NCBI GenBank assembly: GCA_029204225.1
Contig: CM055101.1
Coordinates: forward strand, 33,857,683 to 33,921,682
DNA: 64,000 nucleotides
Direction of reading: 5' to 3'
From: Diphasiastrum complanatum
Lineage: Eukaryota; Streptophyta; Lycopodiopsida; Lycopodiales; Lycopodiaceae
A model generated the notes under the pieces. The model was given only the letters and a program-made list of their open reading frames with translations, did not search any database and was not told where the DNA came from. This document shows positions 12,859-25,270 of this stretch, piece by piece (the stretch's first letter is position 1; each line of letters begins with the position of its first letter). The translations under genes and the position numbers were made by a program.

Positions 12859-13199
12859 AAGCTGCTAGAGCAACAACCAAAGTTTGTTCTTCACCATTGC
12901 AGCCACCAAAAAATTCACATACAAATATGAATGCTCAGTTGCATCATCATGAAGAACCCTTCACGATGACTGAACCGAAAGCATCGCAAGCAGAACTGCT
13001 CATAAATATTTTGTCTAGTAAGATCAATAGTTCGTTGGGAGAGTATTAGCGTAAAAGAACTCAAGCTGAACCAAAAGTCCATCAGGAGCCACTTTTTTTG
13101 TGTTGGATTTGAAGAATCTAATGAAGTACTCCATGTTGGAGCAGCTTGGAAAAGTGAACAAAAAAATATCACCCTGACGATACATCATAGACAATTTCC

Positions 13200-14215
13200 T
13201 AATGAAGCAGCTGTGAAAGATGGCGGTTTGGGAGTTAACCTGATTTCTACAAAGCTATGTGCAAAATGGGACATACAAAGATAAAACCTGTGACTTTTGC
13301 CATTAAGCTGGCTGATCAAACGACAATTTGTCCACAAGGAATGGTTGAACAGATACCTGTCAGAATTGTCGGAGTACAGTTCGTCATTACTTTCATAGTA
13401 ATGGACTTACCAGAAGCAACAAATGTCTACCGAGTCCTATTGGGACGCCCATGGTTACGAGTTGCGCAAGTAATTCATAACTAGGGTACCGAAAAAATCA
13501 CTTTTGAAAATCATGAACGTGCAGTCAAGGTTGATCATGTAACTTGGACTATCAAACTAGTGGTTCAAAAAGAGGATGATGATTCATCAACAACGGATCA
13601 TACTTGTGACCGACCAATAAAAAATTTGAGAGTTCATTATGATTCTCAAACCGATATTGTCAACTGGAATGAAGCTCTTGCAACAATTGATTATATAGCA
13701 GGATATATGTGTCAACAAGATAATCAGTCAGATTTGAGCGAGATTTCATTATTGGATCGAACCTTGGATACACCGATTACTTTTCCATTGAATGTGTTGA
13801 ATGTAGCTTGGATATCAATGGAGCCTATACCAGATCCGATGAACTCATTCCTGTGAGTCATGCCTTGACTTATGATGACAATGCAGAACTTACTGATGAG
13901 CATATTCTAAATCATATGGATCCGACCAGATTTAGAGTGCATAATATTCCTGATGAACCAACAATAAAACCGCCAAAAGTAGTTATATTGAAGGAAGACA
14001 TGATCACAGGGTCAATGACGATGAAACAAGCCAAGCAACATTATAATACGGTCCTGAAATGGGAAAATCCTTCTCAAAAGATTGATTCAAAGAATGTGCC
14101 ACCCTTACTGGATAAAGGCAAAGGAAAAGTAAAGGATGATTCTACAAGTCAGAGTTCTAGCAAGACATCATTGTCTAGGAAGTCTTCACCTTTGAAGAAG
14201 AGTTTATCTTCTTAG
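13200..14215 (+). pseudogene. Gypsy aspartic protease and linker
   Basis: Near 13205-13260 the frame reads VKDGGLGVNLISTKLCAKW, a weak form of the retropepsin active site (D-S/T/G-G). Then LLGRPWLRV near 13440, the second conserved protease landmark. Downstream (13560-14215) is an acidic, then K/S-rich linker. Frames shift at about 13260 and 13850. No RT core appears before the LTR. Confidence 0.65.
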
Positions 14216-14486
14216 AAGTCATCACCTCCATGATCAATTCTTGCTAAGAAGACTAAGCGAAGATCCAAGACAAGTCCTTTTGACAAAGAACAAGCAGATG
14301 TAGTCCAGCATGATATGCTTGAACATTTTAAACGCTATACACTGGATGATGTGGGTATCATGTTACCCATAGCACATCGTGAACCCGAAGAATAGGTGCA
14401 GTATCATTTAATAAAGATTTGACGTGAAGCAAATAAAAGCCCATGGTAACTGCATCTCGCAGGTGTTGTGGGACCGCCACCAGTTT

Positions 14487-14640
14487 TGATGGGGGATACT
14501 GTTGGAGGGTTTGCAGATCCCAAGGCAACCCTAACCCTAGTTAATAAGTGAGAGAGATTTGGCACCCTACGTGTATAAGTCCAACCCGATGATCACATAG
14601 AGATTTGATTAATTAGAAAGTTAATAAAAAAGACTTTAGG
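14487..14640 (+). repeat. Gypsy polypurine tract and 3' LTR start
   Basis: GATGGGGGATAC at 14488-14499 is followed by TGTTGGAGGGTTTGCAG at 14500. A diverged relative of this LTR lies at 55190-55300 (both contain TTACGTGTATAAG or CTACGTGTATAAG). The LTR 3' end could not be fixed and may reach about 14700-14970. Confidence 0.7.
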
Positions 14641-14985
14641 CCTTTTTATAAAAGATGTTTGCAATTGTGTGTTTCAAAATTGGTGTTTTTTTCTTTTTGC
14701 TCATTATGTTTGAAAATTATAAATGCTAATTTAAATCTAAACTTCTTGGATAATCACAAAAAGGGTATCACGGAGGAGTGCAAAAATGTGCTTTTGACCA
14801 AGTCAAATGGTCAATTTTTGCGCTCCTTTGTGATCAAATTATAAAATTTAACTTTATTTTGCATCACACAATTATAAAAATCTGCAATATGAATGAAATA
14901 TGCATCAAATGAATATTGAAAATTGGCCCTTAGGGCTTCTATTATGTATGAACACTGTACATTTTGGCTCAGGGCTTTTTCCAAT
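14641..14985. other. No gene; imperfect hairpin
   Basis: AT-rich sequence, perhaps partly LTR. An imperfect palindrome is centred near 14804: GGAGTGCAAAAA and TTGACCA on the left pair with TGGTCAA and TTTTTGCGCTCC on the right. Confidence 0.6.
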
Positions 14986-15519
14986 CTACTTTTTTCTAGT
15001 TCTCATAGCCAACATTAAATCACGTGGCATGAGTGTCACTTGCTTGGCATGTTGGGCACACAGGTAAGCATCTTTGAAGATTGTCGTGAGGTGATTCTCA
15101 GTAGCCTCGCCAGTGATCCTGTTAGATTGTCCATCAGTTTTTTGATTATATTCAGAAAAGGAGTCCGATGTAGCAACAGTCTGGTGCTCTTTTGGTAGTT
15201 TTTAATCTCCTCCATAGATTTGGACTGGCTTTTTTCGCGTTGTCGTCTTGGTGGAGACTGCATCCTATCCATCCTCTTTCCAGTCTAGGGTGGCTGTGAA
15301 TGAGGAGGAGATCCAGCAACAGCCGCAGGAGGAGATCCAACAGTAGATCTAGCAGCAGCAGTAGCTGGATAAGATCCATCAATAGTGGCAGCTGGAGGAG
15401 ATCCACCACCACTAGATCTAGTAGAAGTGGAACCGTCGAAATCAAATAGTTCTTTGACATTCGGGGAAAATGTTCTCACAGCCTGCACCTCGGATTCGAT
15501 GAAATTACGGAGTTCTTTG
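14986..15519 (-). pseudogene. Histone H3-like gene B, C-terminal part (linker and histone fold)
   Basis: Downstream half of an H3-like gene whose first 61 codons lie at 32155-32338, separated by Copia-B. This part begins HKELRNFIESEVQAVRTF, then a G/P/A/S-rich linker (SSGGGSPPAAT, STVGSPPAAVAGSPP) and a TAG at 15285-15287. The histone fold follows: EEIKNYQKSTRLLLHRTPF (alpha-N/alpha-1). A one-base shift occurs in an A-run near 15147. In the new frame KTDGQSNRITGEATENHL and FKDAYLCAQHAKQVTLMP are followed by RDLMLAMRTRKK and a stop (14986-14988). C-terminal agreement with H3 ([21 protein letters not shown]) is strong. The tail of about 150 residues is far longer than in H3. Confidence 0.85.
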
Positions 15520-16620
15520 TGTTGGATTAGTCTCCTTCTTACTAATCGACTAATCGGTTTTAAATTCATCCATTGTTTATCCAGTTTTGCAGATTTTATC
15601 GTGTCTTTTCATAGTCTATAGTTTTACAAGTGTTTTTAACAGTCTGCAGAAATACACGGAGTTTGACAACAGTGTTGCATTTTTCGCCTGTCAGGAATCT
15701 TGTTGAAAAATGCAGTGTCGCCTTTTTCGCATTTTTCGCCTATCTGAATTTGGGAGCAAATATGCACTCGCATTTTTTGCTTTTTCAAAAGTGCCTCAAA
15801 TGTTAAGGAAATGACTCTGGCAAAGTGTGGGGTTGACATTAAATGAGATTTAGGGATACTGTTGGGTTTTTCGCAAAAAGCTGACACTGTCGCATTTTTG
15901 CGACAATGTCGCCTGTGGCTGTTTTGGTTCATTTATGTAGAAGTGACAGTCTAGTTCATTTATGCAGACAGACTATTTACAACCAATTTTCACCGCTTAT
16001 CAACAATCAATGACAAGGAAATGCCAGTAGATCAGCCAACTGACAATCACATTTTATGACCTAATTGCTTAGTATATATAGCTGTTCATATTCATACATC
16101 TTACGATCATCGAAGAGATCAAGTTCTCAAGTTCCAAAAGTATTGTAGTTAGCTCTCTATCAAGCTTTCAAGCTTGAACTCTCATGAGCATTCTAGCTCA
16201 GTCTTTTAGAGATTTATTTTAGAGTTGTTATTTTGCTATTGCTTATCAACATAGCTGCTTATTATCAGACTTATTCTCAGTTACTCAGAGACAGCTTAGA
16301 GTGCACAGTTTCTATCCGCTATTGTCTTGCGCTCATTAGCATCTAATTTTTTTTTCTGAATCGATACTATCTCCTTATTGTGTTCAGTATATGTCAGAAT
16401 GCATGCATCTTCGTATTGCTTTTGTAACTGATAGAAATTGTCTGAGAATTCAATACTTCATGTTTGGCTATGTAATCACTTAGTACTTAGCGATTTCAAA
16501 GGTAGTTGCTAAAGATTGAATGTGATTTCCATCAATACTACTTTGTTCAATTTTTGATAGGCATAATCATGCACTTGAAATATGAAATTTTCGTTGATAT
16601 TATCTATCCTATTTTCGACA
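15520..16620 (+). repeat. Copia-B 5' LTR (1101 bp)
   Basis: Starts TGTTGGATTAGTCTCC and ends ATTTTCGACA. It contains two copies of a unit around GTGTCGCCTTTTTCGC, fewer than in the Copia-G LTRs. TATATATAG near 16075 may be the promoter. Confidence 0.93.
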
Positions 16621-16632
16621 TGGTATCAGAGC
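16621..16632 (+). other. Copia-B primer-binding site
   Basis: TGGTATCAGAGC right after the LTR, complementary to initiator Met tRNA. A second TGGTATCAG follows at about 16643. Confidence 0.9.
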
Positions 16633-16664
16633 ATTATATCATGGTATCAGTGTATACCTACATG

Positions 16665-19043
16665 GATTGGTCTTCTTTTTGTAACATCTTGAGGAAAAAT
16701 ATCCTTCCTTGCCACAAAGGTTGCACTTAGGATCATTTCTTTTCTTCAATAGGATGTCACCTATTGACCATGTGAATAAAAACCTGTGATATGATTCTAC
16801 AAATGTAATTTGTGACTTTAAAGAGACTAGATTTGAACATCTTCAATAATCTAGAATATTCTACAAAAGATCTAGCTCACAAACCTTAGAATCAATTTTC
16901 ACACTAATGACTAGTCACTTCTTTGCTTTGATCACTAAGACAAAAGCACACAATCTTTGAATCAAATCACAAAAGAAATCAGATCCAATCTCCTATTGGA
17001 CTCATCAAATACCAATGACTCTTTCTTTTGAAAGTTGAAATGGATATGAAAAGATTTGACACCTAGATTTTCCTTTTCACTTGACTAGTTCTCTCAACAC
17101 TTGAGATTCTTGAACAAAAGATGGGTTTTGTTTCAAACACATGAAAATCAAACTCAATCACTTCTTTTGGACTCACTTTTGACCCAAATAATCTCACTCT
17201 TGAGATTCAGAATGAATTTGATTTGATTTGAAAACAAACTATACCACCAATTTTTCACAAAGCTTAAAAATTAGACAACTAGAGATTCACAAAGATCTCA
17301 ACCATGCATGAATACTCAAATATGGACTCCTCCTAATTCCAGACATCCAATGGGATCACAAATTGACCCTCACACTCTCACAAAAAAATTTGTTTAGAGC
17401 TAATTTGAATTTCATACATACTATGTCAATTTTTGCTCAATAAATTGAATTCAATCACTTCTATTGGATTCCACCAATTAGTCTACCTCTTAAGAATTGG
17501 AATGAAATTCAAAATCAAAAGTTGTGATTCTTCTCACTAAGATATTGTGCTTCAAAAAGCTAATGCCACTTAGAAATATTTGATCACTTAGGAGAAGACA
17601 AACTCTCCACCAATAACAACACAAAATGAGCTTCTAGATCTTGCCCTCTACAAAGGAAGGAACACTTAGAAAATTGGATCTCTCTCTACACATTTGCCAT
17701 AGACACCTTAATGACTCTTTTCAGACCTTACAATCACTCAAACAAATTGAGTAGGGTTGAACTATGTGACTTGGATCTCAATCTCTTTTCTAGAACTCTC
17801 AATTGAAGCCAATCTATGTCAAATTCTACAAAAGATTTGCATAGATGCTCTATATGCACTAGAAACTCTCAAAGGTTTCACTTGGAGGACATATCCAAAG
17901 ATGATTTCTAGCAAATTGATGCTTCTAAACTTGACCCTATCACTCTTGAACAAATCTAGAGTGATGGTACAATGAATTTCAACCTCTCACCTTGCATATC
18001 ACTCCTTAATCTATGATTTTTGGCAAAATCTCCCTCAACTTCAACATGCACTCAATAAATCAGAGAAAATCATTTAATGCTCCTAATTCAAGCTTTGATT
18101 TTAATTTTTTTGGCTGATCTAATCCAAGAACTAATCAAGGGATTAGATTCTCTATAAAAAATGCTTGATTTTGCACTAAAAATATCTCAAATTGGGTGTG
18201 TGAGTCAAATTGTACAAATCATTGAATTTTCTCAGCCAAAACCGGAGCTGTATGGCCTCACACGTGTAAAAAGGGTTCCTACAACCCACAACAAGTTCTG
18301 GTCCAAAATTTTTGAGAATATCTATCAAATCCAACTCGCTACCCAAAATTTGACTAGTTTCTTAAAACTTGCTAATTTTGGCTTTGATTTGGATCAACCC
18401 TATCAATTTCAATAAAACCTCTTGTACTTGGATCTGATACCATGTGGAGAAAGTACAATATGGACCAAGAGTGGATCCTAATCTGATCCTCAAGAGGGAT
18501 TGGATGTTAGATTTACTTGTCAATCTACTTGAGATTAAGATCAATCTAGATCAATTCTAGACATAAAATCCTAACAAGAACAATCATTAATGAATGTAGG
18601 TGTACTTTTTGGTTTCACACGTGTGAAACTCTGTCTGAGTACGGACTCCAACCTGAAAATCAAGTACACTATGATAGAACCTCAAAACAATCAAAACAAA
18701 TGTAGACAAATGGAGAGAATCACACAAAATTGCTTCCAAAATCAAGGTTGATGTCTCACGTTGATTATGGCCAAATGTGGCTCTATATATACAATAAGTA
18801 GGAGCTCATGGTACTGATCGTCCCTCTTATCCCACATCTGTGATGGTGCATTGTCATATGATGATTCATCATGCAAAACTGACACTTCGACAAACCCTTC
18901 TATTTCGAGCACTTTTGGTCCAATTACCTACTATATGGAGATCAACTTGGAAATCTTCTAGAAGTCAAAACTCGCCTACTTCAGCTTATTCCACACGTGT
19001 GAGTTGTCCTCTACACATGGGATGTGACACCTAACCAAAGTAT
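16665..19043 (-). mobile_element. LARD2: truncated non-autonomous copia element (leader and part of LTR)
   Basis: Read on the minus strand: an LTR (18443-19043, continued at 30667-30892), a weakened primer site (TGGTATCAGATC) at 18431-18442 and a leader at 16665-18430. The leader matches that of LARD1 (21700-23461) over most of its length. The far end is missing: the sequence jumps into Copia-B leader at about 16665 and Copia-B RNase H at 30893. LARD1 sits inside its LTR. Confidence 0.75.
18443..19043 (-). repeat. LARD2 LTR, first portion
   Basis: Starts TGTGGAGAAAGTACAAT on the plus strand. It is homologous to LARD1 and Copia-E LTRs up to CCAAAGTAT, where LARD1 is inserted. The rest of the LTR resumes at 30667. 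Confidence 0.8.
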
Positions 19044-19876
19044 TGTGCAAAAAGTACAAAAAGGACCAAGAGTGGATCCTAATCTGATCCTCAAGAGGGA
19101 TTGGTTGTCAGATTACTTGATCCATCAATCTACTTGAGATTAAGGTCAATCTAGATCAATTCTAGACACAAAATCCTAACAAAAATAATCATTAATTGAA
19201 GGTAGGTGTACTTTCTGGTTTCACACGTGTGAAACACTGTCTGAGTATGGACTCCAACCTGAAAATCAATTACACATTGATAGAACCTCAAAACAATCAA
19301 AACAAATGTAGACAAATGGAGAGAATCACTCAAAATTGCTTCCAAAACCAAGATTGGTGTCTCACCTTGATTATGGCCAAATGTGGCTCTCTATATACAA
19401 TAAGTGAGATCTCGTGGTACTGATCATCCCTATGATCCCACATGTGTGAAGGTGCTTTGTCATATGATGATTCATCATGCAAAATTGACACTTGGACAAA
19501 ACTTTCTATTTTGAGCACTTTTGGTCCATTTTTCTTCTATATGGAGATCTACTTGGAAATCTTCTAGAAGTCAAAATTTGCCTACTTCAGCTTATTCCAC
19601 ACATGTGAGCTGTCCTCTACACATGGGATATGACACCTAACCAAAGGATGTGGCTCATGCAATCAATAGATTGTTGCCATGTGTCATATGTCTAGAAATT
19701 TAGTTTTTGGCCTTTTTAGCCACTAGAACTTGAATGAAATCATATGTACAACCTATATGATTATGGTACATGACAAGTACACTATTTTCACATGTGGAAA
19801 TAGGCTCCACACATGTGTAATCATCCTATATACATGATTTTTGGCCTCTACCAAGCTTATTTTTGCATTTTTCACA
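19044..19876 (-). repeat. LARD1 3' LTR (833 bp)
   Basis: Plus-strand ends TGTGCAAAAAGTAC and GCATTTTTCACA. It contains many CACACGTGTG-type palindromes. Confidence 0.9.
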
Positions 19877-21309
19877 CTCCTCAAAAATCTAGCTTGATGG
19901 AAAACATGATGATCTTGAACTTGAATCCATGGGCTGAATTGGTCTTTGCTGGTTCAAAAGGTGTGAAGATCAGCCAATGATCTTGATGTTGATCTAAAAT
20001 CACCATATCCATGATAGTGCTTCTTTGATGTTGACATCTTTGATGAGCTTGAGAGCTTTGCACCATCCTAGCACCTCCAAAATTGATCCCTTCCAAATTT
20101 CATGTAGATGATTGACCTTGAGGCTTGCTCCTTCATGTGCATGCTCCTCCATGAAAAAATAAAGATTTCTTTTTGACTTATTAGGATCACAAAGATCTAA
20201 CATCATGTTACCATGATCTAGAGAATTAGACTCATCCAAATTGGCAAGACTATGCATGCTATAATAACAAAGTGTTTGCATCATATCTTCATACTTGTTT
20301 ACCATGCTAATCTCAGATCCAATGAGGCTAAATACTTCATTATGGAGATAAGTGTCTTTAGAAAATGATTCACTTACTCTCATAAAGAGTTTACAATTTG
20401 CCTAAATACAAGTTTTCAAACTATGAGTGAACAAATCAATTTTGCTCTTACATGACTCAAGAGCATACATTTGATGAAATAACCATTTGCTTTCTAGTTA
20501 ATTTAAAATCAATTTCAACCTTTTTAAGAACATCATCTATGTTCTCAAGAGAGACTTCATACTCAACTAGTATGGCTTTACTCCAATTTTGAGATGCAAT
20601 GATCTCACTAAAGCAAATTGATTTATCAAATGACATAAGAGAAGTAAGTATGAGATGTATACCACATGAGATATGCTCCTCTTTCCCTTGAAATGTGAGC
20701 CACATGGAATCAACCATATTTCTTGAGTTTCTTTTTGGAATCACAACTTGAGAAGGTCTCTCCTCCTCAATCCTTGGCACACTTGAACCTTGAGATGATT
20801 CTTTAAGATCCTCTTCATGGTGCTCCTTCTTGATGGAAATCCGAGACCTCCATGTCTCATAATGATCACAATATGCACTTCCTATGATTATCAAAATTAC
20901 TTATGCTAGAAACATAAGTCCAAAAATCACCACAACTTGGCATGATTTTTCTAATATTGAAATCAAAAGGCATTTCCATCTCAATAAGGCTAACTACTTG
21001 CTTATGGATATAAGTGTCCACTTTGGATGCTTCACTTATTCTCATAAGAAGTTTACAACTTGCCTTTAAGATTGAAAACTTACAATTTTCATCTTTATGA
21101 ATGAACACATCATTCATGATCTTATTGAAACCAAAAGATCCTACATTATGAAGATATTTCCAATTCCTTGACTTCATAACTAATGTAAGCTTACAAGGAA
21201 AACATATTTTGCTATCTTTTAAGGCATCACACTCAACTAGTATTGCCTTAATCCACCTTTGAGATACAAAAATCTCTTCAAAGCAAAATGGTTCTTCATC
21301 AGTTGACAT
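19877..21309 (-). pseudogene. LARD1 interior frames with duplicated segments
   Basis: Three minus frames (21309-20866, 20894-20457, 20383-20000) carry two diverged copies of one protein segment. CKLLMRISEASKVDTYIHKQ near 21030 parallels CKLFMRVSESFSKDTYLHNE near 20370. FEEIFVSQRWIKAILVEC near 21270 parallels FSEIIASQNWSKAILVEY near 20600. The latter pair resembles the copia spacer before RT ([21 protein letters not shown]), so it may descend from pol. No catalytic motif is present. Function unknown. Confidence 0.5.
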
Positions 21310-21887
21310 GAGAGCATAAATGAAACTATTTCCATTTTGTGATTGCTCCTTATTCTTGATTGATTTCTCTTGATAATAACAATAAGTTTGAACTTGTCCA
21401 AAGTTCCAAGAAAACTACTCTCCAAGGACATGAAATAAATCCAAGTTACTTTCATGAAAGTGACATCTATCTTTGCATCTTGAACCAAACAATGCACTTC
21501 CAAATGAAAAATTTCAAAAGATTTGACATGTGTTGTGATGGACTCTTGAAGACAAATCTTGCAAGTCCTTGTGAGACTCCAAGCCTCATTCACCTTTCCA
21601 CAAAGGAAACACCTTCCCTTGGACTTGTCCTTCTTGTATTTGCATTTCAAACTTGAAGCTGCATCCTTCACCTCGGCCCCCTTGCTTTGGTTTTCCTTGG
21701 CTGAATTGGTCTTCTTTTTGTAGCATCTTGGGAAAATATATCCTCCCTTGCCACAAAGGTTGTACTTAGGATCCTTTCTTTCCTTCAATAGGATGCCACC
21801 TATTGATGCCATGTGAATAAAAACCTGTGATATGACTCTACAAATGTAATTTGTGACTTTCAAGAGACTAGATTTGAACATCTTCAA
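21237..21887 (-). pseudogene. LARD1 gag remnant with zinc-finger-like clusters
   Basis: The frame contains MASIGGILL, like the gag start MASMGGFLL of Copia-E. It then has LCGKGGYIFPRCYKKK, a damaged version of the knuckle CFFCGKKGHFASECYKKK, a K-rich linker and CFLCGKVNEAWS. The central gag domain is missing between start and knuckle, so gag has been collapsed. Confidence 0.6.
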
Positions 21888-23461
21888 TAATCTAGAATGA
21901 TCTACAAAAGATCTAGCTCACAAACCTAAGAATCAATCTTCACAGTAATGACTAGTCACTTGGAAACTTTGCTTTGATCGTTAAGACAAAAGCACACAAT
22001 CTTTGAATCAAATCACTAAAGAAATCAGATCCAATCTCCTATTGGACTCATCAAATACCAATGACTCTTTCTTTTTAAAGTTGAAATGGATATGAAAAAT
22101 ATTTGATGCCTAGATTTTCCTTTTCACTTGACTAGTTCTCTCAACACTTGAGATTCTTGAACAAAAGATGGATTTTGTTTCAAATACATGAAAATCAAAC
22201 TTACTCACTTCTTTTGGACTCACTCTTGACCCAAATAATCTCACACTTGAGATTTATAATGAATTTGATTTGATTTGACAGCAAACTATACCACCAATTT
22301 TTCACAAAGCTTAAAAAATTAGACAACTAAAGATTCACAAAGATCTCAACCATGCGTGAATACTCAAATATGGACTCCATCTCATTCTAGACATCCCATG
22401 GGATCTCAATTGACCCTCACACTCTCACAAAGAAAGTTGAATAGAACTAATTTAAGTTTCATACATACTATGTCAATTTTTGCTCAATAAATTGAATTCA
22501 ATCACTCCTATTGGATTCCACCAATTACTCTACTTTTTAAGACTTGGAATGACATTCAAAATCAAAAGTTGTGATTTTTCTCACTAAGATATTGTGCTTC
22601 AAATAGCTGATGCCACTTAAAGAGATTTGATCACCTAGGAGAATACAAATTCTCCACCAATAACAACACAAAATGAGCTTCTAGATCTGGCCTTCTACAA
22701 AGGAAGGAACTCTTAGAAAATTGGATCTCTCTCTCTACACATTTGTCATAGACACCTTAATGACTCCTTTCAAACCTTACAATCACTCAAACAAATTGAG
22801 TAGGGTTGAACAATGTGACTTGGATCTCTTTTCTAGAACTCTCAATTGAAGCCAATTTATGTCAAATTCTACAAAAGATTTGCATAGATGCTCTATATGC
22901 ACTAGAAACTCTCAAAGGTTGCACTTGGAGGACAGATCCAAGGATTTTTTCTAGCAAATTGATGCTTCTAAACTTGACCCTATCACTCTTGAACAAATCT
23001 AGAGTGATGGTACAATGGATTTCAACCTCTCACATTGCATGTCACTCCTTAATCTATGATTTTTAGCAAAATCTCTCTCGACTTCAACATGCACTATAAT
23101 CAATTAATGCACCTAATTCAAGCTTCAAATTTAATTTCTTGGCTGATCTAATCCAAGAACTAATCAAGGGATTAGATTCCCTATAGAAAATGCTTGATTT
23201 TGCACCAAAAATCACTCATAATTGGGTATGTGAGTCAAATTCTACAAATTTTTGAAATTTCTTAGTCAAAATCGGAGCTGTACGGCCTCACACTTGTGAA
23301 AAGAGTTCCTACAGCCCACAACAAGATCTGGACCAAAATTTTTGAGGATAGCTATCAAATCCAACTCACCACACAAAATCTGACTAGTTTCCAAAAAACT
23401 GCTAATTTTGGCTTTGATTTGGATGAAACCTATCAATTTCAAAAAAAACCTCTTGTACTAG
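21888..23461 (-). other. LARD1 leader, no gene
   Basis: A long untranslated-like leader, homologous to 16665-18430 (LARD2) and, in its first 400 bases, to 41160-41660 (Copia-E). Short frames here are not conserved between copies. Confidence 0.7.
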
Positions 23462-23473
23462 GCTCTGATACCA
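23462..23473 (-). other. LARD1 primer-binding site
   Basis: TGGTATCAGAGC on the minus strand, directly next to the LTR end at 23474. Confidence 0.9.
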
Positions 23474-23810
23474 TGTGCAAAAAGTACAAAAAGGACCAAG
23501 AGTGGATCCTAATCTAATTCTCAAGAGGGATTGGTTGTCAGATTACTTGATCTATCAATCTACTTGAGATTAAGATCAATCTAGATCAATTCTAGACGCA
23601 TCCTAACAAGAACAATCATTAATTGAAGGTTGGTGTACTTTCTAGTTTCACACATGTGAAACATTGTCTGAGTACGGAATCCAACCTAAAAATCAAGTAC
23701 ACATTGATAGAACCTCAAAACAATCAAAACAAATGTAGACAAATGGAGAGAATCACTCAAAATTGCTTCCAAAACCAAGATTGGTGTCTCACCTTGATTA
23801 TGGCCAAATG
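23474..23810 (-). repeat. LARD1 5' LTR, part 1
   Basis: Starts TGTGCAAAAAGTAC. Broken at AAATG (23806-23810) by Copia-C and continued at 30169. Confidence 0.9.
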
Positions 23811-24672
23811 TGTTGAAAATTGTCACTTCTCACTTGACATTGGTTCATGTAAATATTGATCAAACATTAGAATATATTGATGATTTGATTTCACACGTGT
23901 GGAGCCTGTTCCCACATGTGAAAGGATGTATTTTTCATGTTTGTATATATCCAAATTGATTTTGTATCATTCTAGTTAGTGTGAACATGAAATGACTAGT
24001 TTTTAGTCAAGTTGACTAGTCACCTACAAATTAGCTTTTCCTTGAATGTGCATGAGTAAATGCTCCCACATGGCAAGTGGATGTTCACACGTGTGTATAG
24101 AGTACTAGGAGATAAGAGTTGACCATTTTCCTTAGATCCTATTTTGTAGGGAATATTCCTATATTCGAGGAGACTAGCTTTTTGGATTTTAGTCATATTC
24201 TAGAAGGTCAACTATTGGATAAGGATCAAGGATTGATCAAATGGATAGATCTGAGTGATGTGGCACTCTTCACACGTGTGAAGGCCTGCTGGACTGTACC
24301 AGACTCATGGATGTACTTGATCCATAAAAGGATCATCATTTTGCTAAGAAGATTGATGAGACTTTTGTACTCTACACTTTTGTGAGATTTCTAGTCATTT
24401 GTCTTGTGATTTTTATGTATGATTGCTATCTAGTATCATTGTACTTGTTGTTTCAGGTGCAGGCCGTACAGTGGACAGTACTCCACACGTGTGAGGCCAC
24501 TCTCACTAAAAAATGATGTGTTGATCCATTGCTCTTGCTTAAATCCAAGTGTAGTGAATCTAGATCAAGATGTAATGTGTAGAACTTGATAGATTCATTG
24601 ATTAAGCAACCAATAACTCTCTATGATTGTAAAGCACAATCATTATTGTCCTAAAAACTATAAAATTTATCA
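23811..24672 (+). repeat. Copia-C 5' LTR (862 bp)
   Basis: Starts TGTTGAAAATTGTCAC and ends AAAATTTATCA. It contains several CACACGTGTG palindromes (near 23893, 24083, 24270, 24482). Confidence 0.95.
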
Positions 24673-24684
24673 TGGTATCAGAGC
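24673..24684 (+). other. Copia-C primer-binding site
   Basis: TGGTATCAGAGC immediately after the LTR. Confidence 0.95.
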
Positions 24685-25270
24685 TAAGTTAGAGAGTGAT
24701 CATTGAATCATAAATCTTGTAAAAGATCATTGGCAAAATCTGTTTTTGGCCAATACTAGTGAGGGCGAGTTTTTCTAGAGTGATAGCTTGTAATCATTTG
24801 GATCAAAACGACTTGGAGGCTGTGTATGTACTTTTCACACGTGTGAAACCGTACAACTTCTTTCAATTCAAGTTACTTTGTGTTTGTTGGTCTCAAAATC
24901 ACAATACTAGTTTATTTTTGGTGCTTTTTGAAGCATAGTATTGATCTAGATTCATTCTAACTAATGCCTATGACGAAATAGTGTTTTGGATCATTGAAGC
25001 ATTTCTTTTTAGAGTCTAAGGTCAGGTCTTAGAAGCTGATTTGTTCAGATCCTTAGTTGAAGTGAAATCTCTAAGAAAAGTGTAAAGCAATTTTTTTTTG
25101 TGAGAATGAAAGCTAGGAATTTTTGGTAAGATCTTTGAGTATCATTCAAGCTTGTGTGCTAGTTTGATAGAGACAAGCCTATAGGCATTCTAGTAAGCTT
25201 TAGGCCTTTTCATAGATCTTTTAAAATTCAAAAATCTTTTTGATTTTTTAAAAAGAGCATTCATTCTAAA

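Larger units (their letters stand above)
11718..14640 (+). mobile_element. Ty3/gypsy-type element interior and 3' LTR start (gag-protease only)
   Basis: A plus-strand retroelement interior with gag-like and protease-like frames, then a purine tract and LTR at 14500. RT, RNase H and integrase are missing between protease and LTR, so the element is either internally deleted or non-autonomous. The 5' part is lost at the Copia-A LTR boundary. A matching LTR stump lies at 3359. Confidence 0.75.
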
